Source of the DNA: Verrucomicrobiales bacterium
GTDB taxonomy: Bacteria > Verrucomicrobiota > Verrucomicrobiia > Verrucomicrobiales > DEV007
Reading direction: 5' to 3'
Assembly (NCBI GenBank): GCA_029212615.1
Contig: JARGPJ010000006.1
Span: 186,375-250,374 of the forward strand
DNA length: 64,000 nt
The notes under the pieces are model-generated. The model worked only from the letters and a program-made list of their open reading frames with translations, had not been told where the DNA came from and made no database searches. The position numbers were made by a program, and so were the translations under genes. Below are positions 35,363 to 44,110 of the stretch, in pieces. The number at the start of each line of letters is the position of its first letter. Position 1 is the first letter of the stretch.

Positions 35363-36114
35363 CCGGAAATAGCGTAACCGCCGTCGACAAAAAGGGTGTG
35401 GCCGGTGACCATCGCGGACTCAGGCAGGCAGAGAAGATAGACGGCATCCGCGACCTGCTCTGGACTCAGGGTCGGTCCGAGCGGGGTGCGCTCTTTATAC
35501 TCGTCGAGCAAATGCTCGCGATTGGGGAAATGTTTGAGTGCATCGGTGTCGACGACGCCGGCGCTGACGCAGTTCACACGGATGTTTTTGGGGCCCAACT
35601 CCTGGGCGAGACCGCGTGAAAGCGCTTCGAGGGCCGCTTTCGAAGCGCCGATGAAGGTATAATTGGGGATCGCCCGCTCCGAACCGAGGCTCGTCAGTCC
35701 GATGATACTGCCGCCATTGTCCATCATGGGAACGGCATTCTGCGCGAGCGTATTCAGCGCAAGTGCATTGGTCTCCATGCAGCGCCGAAAATGTTTCAAG
35801 GTCATGTCCATGGCTGGTTTGAGCACTCCCAGAGCAGCATTACTGACCACAAAATCGACGCGATCGAACTCCTTTTTAAACTCATCAAAGGCCTCACCGA
35901 CACTGCCGGGATTACTGACATCGGCCTGCACCGCGAGAGCTTTTCGGCCCATTCCGCGAATCGTTTCGCAAACGGCCTCCGCCTCTTCGTGGCTGTTGTA
36001 ATACAAAATCGCGACATCACATCCTGCCGTCGCAAGTTTCAGCGCGGTGGCTCGCCCAATTCCCCGGGATCCACCGGAGATGAAGGCCACTTTTCCTTTG
36101 AGTGTTTCGGACAT
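35359..36114 (-). CDS. fabL: enoyl-[ACP] reductase, FabL type
   Basis: 251 aa from the ATG at 36114; the frame continues 58 codons upstream but into the neighbouring gene and is not needed. SDR fold with FISGGSRGIGRATAL, and Tyr152-x6-Lys159 (YTFIGASK), the spacing of enoyl reductases rather than ketoreductases. SAGVVDTDALKHFPNRE closely resembles Bacillus FabL. It saturates the chain, so the pathway can make fully reduced acyl groups. It overlaps fabG by 4 bp and starts 55 bp after the acyltransferase-3 gene. Confidence 0.9.
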   Translation of the reverse strand: MSETLKGKVAFISGGSRGIGRATALKLATAGCDVAILYYNSHEEAEAVCETIRGMGRKALAVQADVSNPGSVGEAFDEFKKEFDRVDFVVSNAALGVLKPAMDMTLKHFRRCMETNALALNTLAQNAVPMMDNGGSIIGLTSLGSERAIPNYTFIGASKAALEALSRGLAQELGPKNIRVNCVSAGVVDTDALKHFPNREHLLDEYKERTPLGPTLSPEQVADAVYLLCLPESAMVTGHTLFVDGGYAISG

Positions 36115-36169
36115 AAAAATAGAGCGTTCACCTATACAAAGATGCTTTCGCGAGTCAAGGGCGGTGCGT

Positions 36170-38113
36170 TCACTCGAATATCTCTTCGATGAGCGGCTCC
36201 AACTGCTGCGCACCGAAAGGCGAAAGATGGTGGTCATCGCTATAAAGTGCTTTCCCGTTACGTGCCATCGGAAGTATTCCATCGGCATCAGTCAACAAAG
36301 GCACCGGATCGAGGCGCCGAACCGGCAATCCAACGAGACTGCGGTCAATGATTTCAGCAATCTCGTGATTCCACTCCTGATACGCCTCAAGGCTTCGTGC
36401 CGCCCCGTTCAGATTCCTCCCCTGAATCGAGGCGAGCATCACGGTTTCAGGCACGCTGTGCGGCTGAAAAGGAACATCCTCGATAAACCAAACCTCAACC
36501 CCGAGCCCCGCGAGCCTTGCCAACGACCTCCTCACGGCTCTCTCAAACACTTCCGCAGGCAAATCTGTCCCTGCCTCATCAGAAATCAGATTGCGTTGAT
36601 CCCCATCCGGCGTCGCCCTGAGATAGAAATCCCAGCGCCCCACAATAATCACCTTCTCGATCCCAAGTGAATCCACCTGCTCTAAAACAGCCTCGCCCCA
36701 CTCCAGGAAATCCTTTCCGATTCTCGGGGTCCAGGTCCCCGCCAACGGCGGCGTCGCCGGCTGCACCGCCGCATACACCGTTGTCCCGTGTTTTTTACCG
36801 AGCACATCAAAAGCGGGCAGGAGCGATATAGCATGGCTGTCCCCCCAGACCAGCATCGGGGGTGATGAGGCCTCATCCTGCAGCTCTCCGACTACCGGAA
36901 GCGTCCCGTTTTCCTCCAGAAAACTCCGGGAACGCATCAGAGAGAAAGGGGAATCGACGCGCCTCAATTCCAGCGTCTCTGCCGAAAAACGCTTCGGGAG
37001 TCCCTCCGATTCCGAGAACGCCACTCCCAGGCCCAGCGTGAAGATCGAAGTCACCGCCCCTATCGCGAGCACCTTTCGTGTCGCTCCCTTTGCCTCGCGC
37101 TCCTTCGCTTTTCGAAATGGTTTTTCAATGAATCGCCACGAAAGCGTCGCGCAAATCAGCGAAAGAAGAAGGATCACCACCTTCATCGTCACCGAAAGCT
37201 CGCCCGCGGACTGATAACGGGCAAACACGATCAAAGGCCAATGCCAGAGGTAAAGGGAGTAGGAGATCAATCCCACAAAACGAATCGGTCCCCATCCGAG
37301 CAGCGCCGAGGACGAGGTCGCTTGCTGTGCGTTCCCGAAAATCACCAGAGCCGCCCCCAGGCACGGGAGTAGTGCCGTATAGCCCGGAAAAGGCGTGTTG
37401 AGGCTGAAGGTGAAAACAGCGGTGAGAATACAGCCAATCCCTCCCCAGCTCAGCACCTCATTGATCCAGCGGGGACGGTCACGCTTGATCTGGAGAAGTG
37501 CGAGGATCACCCCGAGGTCCAACTCCCAGATCCGCGAAGGAAGCAGGTAGAAAGAAAGAGACGGGTACACTTTCGTGCTGAAAACAGACCACCCCAGCGA
37601 GAGCGCAATGAGGATCAATACCCCGATGAGAGCAGCGCGGCGCCCGAGCTTGAAAAACAGGATCATGACGAGCGGGAAAAACAGATAAAACTGCTCCTCG
37701 ACGGCGAGTGACCAGGTCTGAAGCAGGGGCTGATATTCCGACGCGACCTCAAAATAACCGGACTCCTGCCAGAAGTAGACGTTCGCGACAAGGGCGGGTT
37801 GCGCCATGATCGATTTCCCCAGTTCCTCAAGGTGGGCTGGAATCATCCAGACACAGCCGGCGACGGCTGTGGCAACGACCACGGCAGTGAGAGCAGGCAG
37901 AATTCTCCGTACCCGCCGCTCCCAGAATCGCAGCAAACTGAAAGATCCGGACTCGACCTCGCGGATCACGATGGACCCGATCAAAAAACCCGAGATCACA
38001 AAAAAGACATCCACTCCGATATAGCCTCCCGGCGCCCCCCACCCGAGATGGAAGAATACAACCGGCAGGACCGCGAGTGCCCGCAAACCGTCAATGTCTT
38101 TGCGATAAGGCAT
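36170..38113 (-). CDS. acyltransferase-3/SGNH fusion (OafA/OatA-like O-acyltransferase)
   Basis: 647 aa from the ATG at 38113, preceded by GAGG and AAGGG; a TTG 13 codons earlier is possible. Residues 1-350 are the ten-helix acyltransferase-3 domain (YRKDIDGLRALAVLPVVFFH, then FFVISGFLI and FWERRVRRILPA). The C-terminal ~270 residues are an SGNH hydrolase-like domain with WGDSHAISL and DDHHLSPFG. Such proteins O-acylate lipopolysaccharide, peptidoglycan or other glycans across the membrane. As first gene of the FAS-like operon it may use the cluster's acyl product (inference). Confidence 0.92.
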   Translation of the reverse strand: MPYRKDIDGLRALAVLPVVFFHLGWGAPGGYIGVDVFFVISGFLIGSIVIREVESGSFSLLRFWERRVRRILPALTAVVVATAVAGCVWMIPAHLEELGKSIMAQPALVANVYFWQESGYFEVASEYQPLLQTWSLAVEEQFYLFFPLVMILFFKLGRRAALIGVLILIALSLGWSVFSTKVYPSLSFYLLPSRIWELDLGVILALLQIKRDRPRWINEVLSWGGIGCILTAVFTFSLNTPFPGYTALLPCLGAALVIFGNAQQATSSSALLGWGPIRFVGLISYSLYLWHWPLIVFARYQSAGELSVTMKVVILLLSLICATLSWRFIEKPFRKAKEREAKGATRKVLAIGAVTSIFTLGLGVAFSESEGLPKRFSAETLELRRVDSPFSLMRSRSFLEENGTLPVVGELQDEASSPPMLVWGDSHAISLLPAFDVLGKKHGTTVYAAVQPATPPLAGTWTPRIGKDFLEWGEAVLEQVDSLGIEKVIIVGRWDFYLRATPDGDQRNLISDEAGTDLPAEVFERAVRRSLARLAGLGVEVWFIEDVPFQPHSVPETVMLASIQGRNLNGAARSLEAYQEWNHEIAEIIDRSLVGLPVRRLDPVPLLTDADGILPMARNGKALYSDDHHLSPFGAQQLEPLIEEIFE

Positions 38114-38173
38114 GAATGCCCTTTTCCTCGCCCGCTTCGGACGTTTTTTCAAGGAGCCTTCAGAAAACAGAAA

Positions 38174-38210
38174 AAGCGCCCCGAATCACTGTGGCAGGAT
38201 CGAGGCGCTT
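38174..38210 (-). terminator. rho-independent terminator after the 6S-like RNA
   Basis: AAGCGCC pairs with GGCGCTT (38204-38210 with 38174-38180), extended by further pairs, followed on the minus strand by TTTTTCTGTTTT. The plus strand also has a short T run, so it may work in both directions. Confidence 0.8.
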
Positions 38211-38216
38211 TTATAA

Positions 38217-38400
38217 GATTCCCACCTGTGCCGTCTCCGATGTTGAGGCTCACGTTCCCGTAACTCTACAGGGTGGGTGCCGCTCATCGACTTTTGCCTT
38301 CCAGCGAAGGCGTGACAGCCAACGATTCGCTTAGCTCCCAATAACGTATCAACGGTCCGGGCCTTTAGGTAATCGGTAAGGGGCGAGCACTGCAGGAAAT
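38217..38400 (-). ncRNA. ssrS: probable 6S RNA
   Basis: The 314 bp between pheT and the acyltransferase-3 gene contain no reading frame but a rod-like RNA on the minus strand, about 184 nt, the usual 6S length. Its first bases ATTTCC pair with GGGAAT at the end, and GTGC pairs with GCAC next to it, giving a closing stem over the whole length. An apical hairpin GCCTTC-GCTG-GAAGGC sits in the middle, flanked by GCGAATCG / CGATGAGC and TGGG / CCCA. The blocks CGCCCCTTACCGAT and GTTACGGGAACG resemble the strands around the 6S central bubble. A terminator follows directly. 6S RNA binds and restrains sigma70 RNA polymerase. Structure was folded by eye. Confidence 0.55.
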
Positions 38401-38427
38401 TCTAAAAATCTTTTGTGTATTTGTTCT

Positions 38428-40812
38428 CTAACGGAACTCTACGTTCAATCTTGATTTAAGGGAATTCAAAAGTTTTGCATGAGCGGTTTCGACTTCGTTC
38501 GCTTCGAGAGTCCGGTCCGCCGCCCGGTAGGTCACCGAATAAGCGAGCGACTTTTTATCGGCCGGCAGTTTTTCTCCGGAGGAGTCTTGAAAGACATCAA
38601 AAAGCTCCACGGACTGGAGGAGTTTCTCCTCATAAGCGGCAAAAAACTCAGCCACGGAACCCGCCGCGAGATCAGCCGGAACCAGCATCGCCATGTCACG
38701 TGAACTGCCGGGAAACTTGGGAAGCTCCGCATACTTGAGTTCATCGCTGAACGCAGCAATGAGCTTCTTCAGATTAATCTCAGCGACCATCACCGGCGCA
38801 CCGAGATCGAGCTCCCTGGCCCTCGCCGGAGGAACGATGCCGGCCAATCCGAGCTTGGCTGATTTTTTACCGCGGCCGATTTCAATACTGCAACCACAAA
38901 GAAGGCGCTCGTCATCCACCGGAACAAGATTCAGGCCCGGAGGACAAATCGCCTCCAGAGCAGCACGCAGATCGTGAATATCGAGATTCGACGGCTTCCC
39001 GTCCGCCCAGCTCCGCGTCGTGCGTCCACCGGTCATGAGAAGCGCAAGATGCTCATGCTCGACCTCGCCCCCTTTGGGTGTGGCGGTAAAAACACGGCCC
39101 AGTTCAAAAAGCCGGAGGTCCGCATTCCCGAAGCGCTGATTTCTCTCCGCAGAAGCGAGAAGCCCGGGAACGAGGCCGGGGCGCAGGTAGTCCTGTTCAT
39201 CGTTCAGGGGATTCTTAAGACGAATCGGGCTCATGCCCCGGTGCGTCGTGGCCCGGTCATCAGAGAGCTGGGCCTCTGAAATAAGCTTTAAGTTCCGCGT
39301 TTCAAAAAAGCCGAGCCCGCTGAGTGTCGTTTGAATCTTCCGGGCGAAATCGTAGGACTCATCCGCCTTCGATTTCGGAGAAAACCAGGACTGCTGATTG
39401 GAAGGCACCTTATCGAGACCGTAGACCCGGGCAACTTCTTCGACGAGATCGACCGGACGGGGCAGATCTAGCCGATAGCTGGGAATCGTCCATTTCCCGC
39501 CACTCCCGCTGAGGCCGAGGGAGCTGAGAATACCGGAAATCGTCTCGTCGGAAATCTCCGCTCCAATTACGGAACGAACATACTCGTTATCCAGCTCAAC
39601 CGGCGCCGGCGCATCCGGCTTCTCCCCTGCCACGATCATTTCGTCCTCCGCAGTGCCGCCCGCGAGATCGAGGATCATTTTAATGGCCAGATCTGATGCG
39701 CCGTTCACCTGATAGGCATCCGCTCCACGCTCGAAACGATAACTGGAATCGGAGTGCAGATTCAAGCGCCGCGCCGTACGTCGAATGTCGGAAGAGACAA
39801 ACCAGGCCGACTCGAGAAGGACATCCGTCGTCGTCTCCGTGACCCCGGAATCTTCGCCACCCATGACTCCGCCAATCGCGACCGCTTTTTTACCGTCGGC
39901 AATGACCATGTCCTCCGCCGTGAGCGGGTAGGTTTCGCCATCAAGCGCGACGAATTTTTCACCCTCCGCCGCCTGACGGACATTGATCCCACCCTCGAGC
40001 TTTGCCATGTCAAAGGCATGGAGCGGCTGGCCCATTTCCATGAGCACGTAGTTGGTGATATCGACAATGTTGTTAATCGGCCGCAGCCCGATCGATTCGA
40101 GCTTTTCCTTCAACCAGGCGGGCGATTCACCCACTTTCACCCCGCGAACGATACGGGCAGTGTAATAAGGGCAGGAATCCGTTGAGAGGGTGATCTCGTC
40201 CGCTTTGGCGACACGGGTCGGGGTTTTTGAGTCGGCGTGATGCGCCGCCCCCGTCAGCTTTTTACCGGAGAGTGCCGCGAGCTCGCGGGCCACGCCAAGG
40301 TGGCTGAGGCAATCGGGACGGTTCGGTGTGATTTCGAGTTCAAACACGGCCGGATAAATCTCGCTCAACGGCGTCCCCGGCTTGAGATCAGGCGAAAGAA
40401 TCATGAGCCCGTCGGCGTCATCAGTGAGCCCGATCTCAGCCGCGGCACACATCATTCCCAGCGACGGAACCCCGCGCAGCTTGCCTTCTTTGATCTCAAA
40501 AGTCTTGCCGTCACCCGCATCGAGAACGCAGCCGGGGAGAGCAAGCGGCACCTTGTCGCCAACCTTGTAGTTTTTTGCCCCGCAAACAATCTGGCGCGGA
40601 CTGCCTGACCCGTCATCAACCTGACAGACCGAAAGTTTGTCCGCATCCGGATGAGGATCGGAGGAAAGAACTTCCGCGACGACGAGGTGATCAGGAAGGC
40701 TCTGAATGCCCTCGACTTCAATTCCGGTGAAGGTGAGCAGATCATCCAACTCCTGCATGGAGTAGTCTGAAAAATCGATGTGATCGCTAAGCCACTTAAG
40801 TGAAACGTTCAT
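38428..40812 (-). CDS. pheT: phenylalanyl-tRNA synthetase beta subunit
   Basis: 794 aa, the normal length. MNVSLKWLSDHIDF starts the protein, residues ~40-150 are the EMAP-like tRNA-binding domain (VVAEVLSSDPHPDADKLSVC), followed by the B3/B4 editing region, B5 and the C-terminal ferredoxin-like anticodon-binding domain. It forms the alpha2-beta2 enzyme with PheS, charging tRNA-Phe and editing Tyr. It is 72 bp downstream of pheS on the same strand; the probable 6S RNA begins 27 bp after its stop. Confidence 0.98.
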   Translation of the reverse strand: MNVSLKWLSDHIDFSDYSMQELDDLLTFTGIEVEGIQSLPDHLVVAEVLSSDPHPDADKLSVCQVDDGSGSPRQIVCGAKNYKVGDKVPLALPGCVLDAGDGKTFEIKEGKLRGVPSLGMMCAAAEIGLTDDADGLMILSPDLKPGTPLSEIYPAVFELEITPNRPDCLSHLGVARELAALSGKKLTGAAHHADSKTPTRVAKADEITLSTDSCPYYTARIVRGVKVGESPAWLKEKLESIGLRPINNIVDITNYVLMEMGQPLHAFDMAKLEGGINVRQAAEGEKFVALDGETYPLTAEDMVIADGKKAVAIGGVMGGEDSGVTETTTDVLLESAWFVSSDIRRTARRLNLHSDSSYRFERGADAYQVNGASDLAIKMILDLAGGTAEDEMIVAGEKPDAPAPVELDNEYVRSVIGAEISDETISGILSSLGLSGSGGKWTIPSYRLDLPRPVDLVEEVARVYGLDKVPSNQQSWFSPKSKADESYDFARKIQTTLSGLGFFETRNLKLISEAQLSDDRATTHRGMSPIRLKNPLNDEQDYLRPGLVPGLLASAERNQRFGNADLRLFELGRVFTATPKGGEVEHEHLALLMTGGRTTRSWADGKPSNLDIHDLRAALEAICPPGLNLVPVDDERLLCGCSIEIGRGKKSAKLGLAGIVPPARARELDLGAPVMVAEINLKKLIAAFSDELKYAELPKFPGSSRDMAMLVPADLAAGSVAEFFAAYEEKLLQSVELFDVFQDSSGEKLPADKKSLAYSVTYRAADRTLEANEVETAHAKLLNSLKSRLNVEFR

Positions 40813-40884
40813 AAAATTTAAATCTTGGTGATTGGACCCTGGATTTCGGTGGTCATGATTCCGATGAATGGTGCGGCAACAGGC

Positions 40885-41901
40885 TCAGGAAAACTGTCCC
40901 AGAAACCGCACGTCATTTTCGATCAACAAACGGAGGTCGGGAATGCCATACATGATCATGGCGAGACGATCGATCCCCATGCCGAACGCGAACCCACTGA
41001 CCTCGGAGGGATCGTAGGCCGCATCGCCCCGTTTCGTCGTGACTTCGCTGAAGACGGCAGGATCAACGATGCCGCATCCGGCAATCTCAATCCACTTCGC
41101 CGCTTTGCCGGTGGCGTGAAGTTTTAAATCGACCTCAAAGCTGGGCTCCGTGAACGGGAAGAAATGGGGACGAAAACGAACCTCAGTCTTCGATCCGAAA
41201 ATCTCGCGGAAGAAATACTCCAGGGTTCCCTTGAGATCGGCGAGCGTCACGTTTTTATCGACGTAGAGGCCTTCGAGCTGATTAAAGGCGCTCAAGTGAG
41301 TGGCATCAATCTCATCACGCCGGAAAGCGCTGCCGGGAGCGATGATGCGGACGGGCGGCACCTCTTTCTGCATCGTTCGAATCTGCACCGATGAAGTATG
41401 AGTCCTGAGAAGCTTACCATTTTCAAAGTAGAAGGTGTCACTCTCATTCCGGGCCGGATGATCCTCAGGCGTATTGAGCGCATCGAAACAATGCCACTCA
41501 GTCTCGATCTCGGGCCCTTCAGCCAGAGCAAACCCCATGCGGCGAAGCACGGAAACTGCTTCATCGAGAACCAGTGAAAGCGGATGCAAACCTCCGGTCG
41601 GCAGCGGTCGTGACGGCAGGGTGGCATCAATCGAGGCAAACGCCGCCGCATCGCGGGCCGCGGTAAGAGCCGCGCCTTTTTCATCGAGCGCAGTCGTGAT
41701 CGCTGTGCGGACTTCGTTCAGCTTTTGACCGACATCTTTCTTCAGTTCCTTCGGGACGTCACGCATCCCCGCGCTGGCGGCGGTGAGACGTCCTTTTTTA
41801 CCGAGAAAGCCGATTCTGACCTCTTCGAGTCCGGATTCGTCGGACACGGGGCCGATCGCAGTCAATGCGTCGGTTTTGATGACCTCAAGTTCTTCAAGCA
41901 T
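40885..41901 (-). CDS. pheS: phenylalanyl-tRNA synthetase alpha subunit
   Basis: 338 aa from the ATG at 41901; a TTG three codons earlier is in frame. Class II synthetase catalytic subunit: N-terminal coiled coil, then ALNTPEDHPARNESDTFYF, LLRTHTSSVQIRTM (motif 2), APGSAFRRDEIDATH and GFAFGMGIDRLAMIMYG (motif 3). It forms the complex with PheT downstream. It is separated from rplT by a terminator, so pheST has its own promoter within 41911-42050. Confidence 0.98.
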   Translation of the reverse strand: MLEELEVIKTDALTAIGPVSDESGLEEVRIGFLGKKGRLTAASAGMRDVPKELKKDVGQKLNEVRTAITTALDEKGAALTAARDAAAFASIDATLPSRPLPTGGLHPLSLVLDEAVSVLRRMGFALAEGPEIETEWHCFDALNTPEDHPARNESDTFYFENGKLLRTHTSSVQIRTMQKEVPPVRIIAPGSAFRRDEIDATHLSAFNQLEGLYVDKNVTLADLKGTLEYFFREIFGSKTEVRFRPHFFPFTEPSFEVDLKLHATGKAAKWIEIAGCGIVDPAVFSEVTTKRGDAAYDPSEVSGFAFGMGIDRLAMIMYGIPDLRLLIENDVRFLGQFS

Positions 41902-41923
41902 AACGGGCAAACAGGGTTGAGTC

Positions 41924-41948
41924 GGGGACTTAACAGGGTTGAGTCCCC
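41924..41948 (-). promoter_or_regulatory. hairpin in the pheS leader
   Basis: GGGGACT (41924-41930 on the plus strand) pairs perfectly with AGTCCCC (41942-41948), about 22 bp before the pheS start, and the block ACAGGGTTGAGTC occurs twice (41911 and 41933). A second inverted repeat lies farther upstream (CCTTTTCCC near 41990 with GGGAAAAGG near 42012). No Phe-rich leader peptide or T-box was seen, and no U run follows, so attenuation is only a possibility. Confidence 0.35.
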
Positions 41949-42051
41949 TCTTTATCCTTTTCTTAATCGTAAATATTTTCTGCTTTAAGCCTTTTCCCCA
42001 CTCTTGCGACCGGGAAAAGGAAAAAGATCAGGAAAAATGGAAAGGAGACAT

Positions 42052-42084
42052 AAAAAACGGGCGTCCACTTTCGTAGAACGCCCG
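42052..42084 (-). terminator. rho-independent terminator after rplT
   Basis: CGGGCGT (42058-42064) pairs with ACGCCCG (42078-42084); on the minus strand the stem is followed by TTTTTT. It lies 31 bp after the rplT stop and separates rpmI-rplT from pheST. Confidence 0.92.
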
Positions 42085-42114
42085 CTCGTTAAAATTCAGG
42101 TTCTGACCGGATGA

Positions 42115-42492
42115 TCAGGAAGCCTGCTTCGCTTTCTCTTCCAAAGCTGACTTCGCCTGCTCAACGATCGCAGTGAAAGCCGCTTCGTCGTTAATAGCGA
42201 TGTCAGAGAGGACCTTGCGATCAAGCTCGATTCCAGCAGCTGAAAGACCTTCCATGAGACGGGAATAGGTGATTCCATTGTTCCGCGCTCCGGCATTGAT
42301 CCGGGCGATCCAAAGCTGGCGGAAGGTGCGCTTGCGATTCTTGCGATCGCGGTAAGCCCACTGCTGGGATTTAGTGACAGCATCCTTCGCAGTACGAAAG
42401 AGCTTTGAACGGGATCCACGAAAGCCTTTGGCCTTCTTCAGGATACGATTTCTGCGCTTCCGACTGGCGGGCGCGTTAGTTGCACGTGGCAT
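42115..42492 (-). CDS. rplT: 50S ribosomal protein L20
   Basis: 125 aa, basic, with the standard N-terminal extension ([20 protein letters not shown]) and globular domain ([20 protein letters not shown]). L20 binds 23S rRNA early in 50S assembly and, in other bacteria, represses its own operon by binding a leader RNA. It is 142 bp downstream of rpmI with a structured RNA between, and is followed by a terminator. Confidence 0.98.
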   Translation of the reverse strand: MPRATNAPASRKRRNRILKKAKGFRGSRSKLFRTAKDAVTKSQQWAYRDRKNRKRTFRQLWIARINAGARNNGITYSRLMEGLSAAGIELDRKVLSDIAINDEAAFTAIVEQAKSALEEKAKQAS

Positions 42493-42535
42493 TTTGTATT
42501 ATTCCTCTGATCGGGTTGTTTTTTTACTTCAACCG

Positions 42536-42591
42536 GCTGACTCACCCTCTCATCAGGTAGCGGTAGGCTTATTGCCGCGCCACCAGTCAGC
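42536..42591 (-). promoter_or_regulatory. structured RNA between rpmI and rplT
   Basis: In the 142-bp gap GCTGACT (42585-42591 read on the minus strand) pairs with AGTCAGC (42536-42542) and the adjoining GGTGGCG (42578-42584) pairs with CGCTACC (42556-42562, one G-U). The right-hand strand is continuous and the left has a 13-nt bulge. A separate 6-bp hairpin lies at 42601-42617. The position fits an L20-binding autoregulatory element, but this is untested. Confidence 0.45.
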
Positions 42592-42634
42592 TCAGTTGTG
42601 GATCGAATCACTCGATCCTTGCGTTTTCCACAGC

Positions 42635-42850
42635 TTACTTGCCGCAGAAAGGAAGATCCATTTTCACGTTCTTCTCATCGCATTTAGCCACCAGGGTTGA
42701 TTGACCAAGACGACGCATGCGCTTCGCGTTTTTACGACGGTTAAGGTGTCTTTTACCTTGTTTCCGACGCAAAACCCGACCGCTTCCAGTCACCTTGAAT
42801 CTCTTGGAGACTCCTTTTCGTGTTTTTGCTTTTCCAGCAGTACGTGCCAT
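42635..42850 (-). CDS. rpmI: 50S ribosomal protein L35
   Basis: 71 aa, basic. KTRKGVSKRFKVTGSGRVLRRKQGKRHLN is the family signature; residues LNRRKNAKRMRRLGQSTLV complete it. The C-terminus (KCDEKNVKMDLPF) is normal. In most bacteria infC lies just upstream; here the gene before it is MoxR on the other strand, so infC is elsewhere. A possible promoter (TTGCAA, 16 bp, TAGATT at 42887-42860) lies very close to the start codon. Confidence 0.97.
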   Translation of the reverse strand: MARTAGKAKTRKGVSKRFKVTGSGRVLRRKQGKRHLNRRKNAKRMRRLGQSTLVAKCDEKNVKMDLPFCGK

Positions 42851-42987
42851 AGCGCGCCGAATCTAAATGCCTTTTACAGAATTGCAACGTGATTTGAAAC
42901 GCTTTCGTGACAGCCCCGCACGTTTTCCGGCTAAAAATTTCAATTCCCTAGCGCCGCTCCAACCGCTACATTCGCGCCACCTTACTT

Positions 42988-44028
42988 ATGAGCGAAGATA
43001 CCTCCGAGAGCGAAATGGAATCCAAACAGCCTGAGGTCGTCGATATCGAGCAGGAAATGGCGGAGAAACTTGCTCAAGCACGGGACCTGATCGGGAAAGA
43101 GTTGAGAAAAGTCATTATCGGTCAGGATGAGGTCGTCGACCAGATGCTCATCGCCCTGCTTTCCGGTGGTCACTGCCTCATTACCGGAGCACCGGGACTG
43201 GCGAAAACGCTTCTGGTCAGCACGCTCGCCAGAGTTTTCGACCTCTCCTTTAACCGGATTCAGTTCACTCCTGACCTGATGCCTTCGGACATCACCGGAA
43301 CCGAGATCCTCGAAGACACACCCGAAGGTGGCAGGGAGCTGGTCTTCAGCAAGGGCCCGATTTTTGCCAACCTCATTCTTGCCGACGAAATTAACCGGAC
43401 CCCTCCGAAAACGCAGGCGGCGCTGCTTGAAGCGATGCAGGAAAAGCAGGTCTCCGTCGCGGGAAACACGATGACTCTCGACAAACCTTTCTTTGTCCTC
43501 GCCACGCAGAACCCCATCGAAATGGAGGGCACCTACCCCCTTCCCGAGGCTCAGCTGGACCGTTTCATGTTTAACATCGTGATCGACTACCTCACTGAGG
43601 ACGAGGAAGTCATGGTCGTCTCCCAAACCACCGGCGCCGGATCAGGCGAAGTGAAACCCGTTTTCTCCGGGGAAGACCTTCTCAAATGCCATGAAGTCGT
43701 CCGCCGCGTCCCCATCGCCGAAGAAGTCGTCCGGTTTGCGGTGCGCCTCGCCGCGAACTCCCGCCCCGGTCAGGATCATACGAGCGACTACGTCAACGAA
43801 TGGGTGAACTGGGGCGCCGGAACCCGCGCCGGACAGAGCCTTGTTCTCGGCGCAAAAACAAAGGCGCTTCTCGACGGCCGCTCCCATGTCACCTACGACG
43901 ATATTCGAGCCATGGCAGGTCCTGTTCTTCGCCACCGGATTCTAACGAATTACCGCGCCGAAGCCGAAGGCATTTCGATTGATCAAGTCATCGAAAAACT
44001 GATCGCGATGACTTCTGAAAAGGCGTGA
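42988..44028 (+). CDS. MoxR-family AAA+ ATPase
   Basis: 346 aa. Walker A GAPGLAKT (67-74), Walker B LADEIN followed by RTPPKTQAALLEAM, sensor 1 ATQNPIEMEGTYPLPEAQLDRF, and the C-terminal lid domain. MoxR ATPases act as chaperones with VWA-domain proteins; the DUF58 gene 82 bp downstream is the usual partner. It is divergent from rpmI. Regulation not visible. Confidence 0.95.
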   Translation: MSEDTSESEMESKQPEVVDIEQEMAEKLAQARDLIGKELRKVIIGQDEVVDQMLIALLSGGHCLITGAPGLAKTLLVSTLARVFDLSFNRIQFTPDLMPSDITGTEILEDTPEGGRELVFSKGPIFANLILADEINRTPPKTQAALLEAMQEKQVSVAGNTMTLDKPFFVLATQNPIEMEGTYPLPEAQLDRFMFNIVIDYLTEDEEVMVVSQTTGAGSGEVKPVFSGEDLLKCHEVVRRVPIAEEVVRFAVRLAANSRPGQDHTSDYVNEWVNWGAGTRAGQSLVLGAKTKALLDGRSHVTYDDIRAMAGPVLRHRILTNYRAEAEGISIDQVIEKLIAMTSEKA

Positions 44029-44110
44029 TTGCCAGAGACTCCTTTTCCGTTTCTGACCCTTGCGCGATGCGGAAGAGGAAAGCGGTCAGGAAAGAGAAGA
44101 AGACCTTGAT

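Noticed and set aside
41911..42050. T-box or Phe attenuator before pheS
   Set aside because: No T-box sequence, no specifier loop and no short peptide rich in Phe could be found on the minus strand.
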